Shown here piece by piece: positions 63,877 to 64,000 of a DNA stretch of 64,000 nt. How positions within the stretch are numbered: position 1 is the first letter of the stretch; the number at the start of each line of letters is the position of its first letter. The notes under the pieces are model-generated. The model made no database searches and was not told the DNA's origin. It saw only the letters and a program-made list of their open reading frames with translations. The stretch comes from Aminobacterium colombiense DSM 12261 (lineage in GTDB: Bacteria > Synergistota > Synergistia > Synergistales > Aminobacteriaceae): positions 434,001-498,000 of the forward strand of contig NC_014011.1 in assembly GCF_000025885.1 (NCBI RefSeq), given 5' to 3'. The translations under genes and the position numbers were made by a program.

Positions 63877-64000
63877 TCAGTGGAAGAGATGTAAAATTAC
63901 CATTTTCCCATCGGAGAAAAAGGCATCTCCTGAAAAATTCGATCCCATTGAGGGCTCAACAAAGGTGATTTCTTCATAATTGGAAACAATTTTTGCTTCC
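63877..64000 (-). CDS. C-terminal end of an unidentified leftward gene
   Basis: The minus strand carries an open frame of 41 codons running in from the right edge and ending with TGA at 63877-63879, just before the bidirectional terminator. It includes VSNYEEITFVEPSMGSNF and ends MVILHLFH. I do not recognise the family. The gene start is outside the window. Confidence 0.6.
   Translation of the reverse strand, partial: EAKIVSNYEEITFVEPSMGSNFSGDAFFSDGKMVILHLFH

Noticed and set aside
1-64000. CRISPR array or prophage
   Set aside because: No regularly spaced repeats, cas genes or phage structural genes were seen in the window.

Overview
The window looks like chromosomal DNA of an anaerobic, amino-acid- and organic-acid-fermenting bacterium, most likely a member of the Synergistota (Aminobacterium-like). 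This is inferred from gene content: TAXI- and DctPQM-type TRAP transporters, citrate lyase subunits, methionine gamma-lyase, a PduO-type cobalamin adenosyltransferase, L-asparaginase, a beta-CASP RNase, many FCD/GntR regulators, and no respiratory genes. Base composition is moderate, except for a more AT-rich stretch at about 43.7-53.3 kb. Taxonomy rests on pattern recognition only, not on a search. LAYOUT. 1-14.4 kb is housekeeping: an asparaginase fragment, an MFS transporter, a dCMP deaminase, an HD protein, a two-component system translationally coupled to a beta-CASP nuclease, tyrS, a lipid acyltransferase, an amino-acid ABC transporter without a binding protein, a previously uncalled 43-aa small protein, and an MBL-fold enzyme. 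14.4-32.5 kb holds a phosphohexomutase, an AEC carrier, YibE/F with a FadR-type regulator, a chimeric nucleoside kinase with a short LacI-type regulator, Mrp, an MBL protein, a MuiA-like protein, YchF, a SYLF protein, a stand-alone histidine-kinase ATPase, a formate/nitrite channel, 6S RNA, a HAD protein with an unknown C-terminal domain, and RarA. 32.5-43.4 kb is a catabolic region. A leftward regulator operon (IclR, cobalamin adenosyltransferase, GntR) faces a rightward operon: an isocitrate-lyase-superfamily lyase, an RraA-like aldolase, a DUF1932 dehydrogenase, a TAXI TRAP transporter and CitDEF. Together these read as uptake, oxidation and cleavage of a hydroxylated di- or tricarboxylate. 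43.55-55.1 kb starts at tRNA-Leu(CAA) and ends near a degenerate copy of the middle and 3' half of the same tRNA. It carries a type I restriction-modification system with an extra pseudo-methylase/specificity fusion, decayed genes, a nitrilase-family amidase, a GntR regulator and a URO-D-family protein, and is probably an integrated island. 55.1-64 kb has a decayed stretch, a DctPQM TRAP transporter, a His-tailed DUF6448-like protein, methionine gamma-lyase, a candidate small RNA, a P-type ATPase and the end of an unidentified leftward gene. Most interesting: the pseudo-methylase/TRD fusion in the restriction system; the tRNA-bracketed island; the carboxylate operon with two C-C lyase types plus a dehydrogenase; the 43-aa protein with strong expression signals; and the small RNA candidate upstream of the P-type ATPase.
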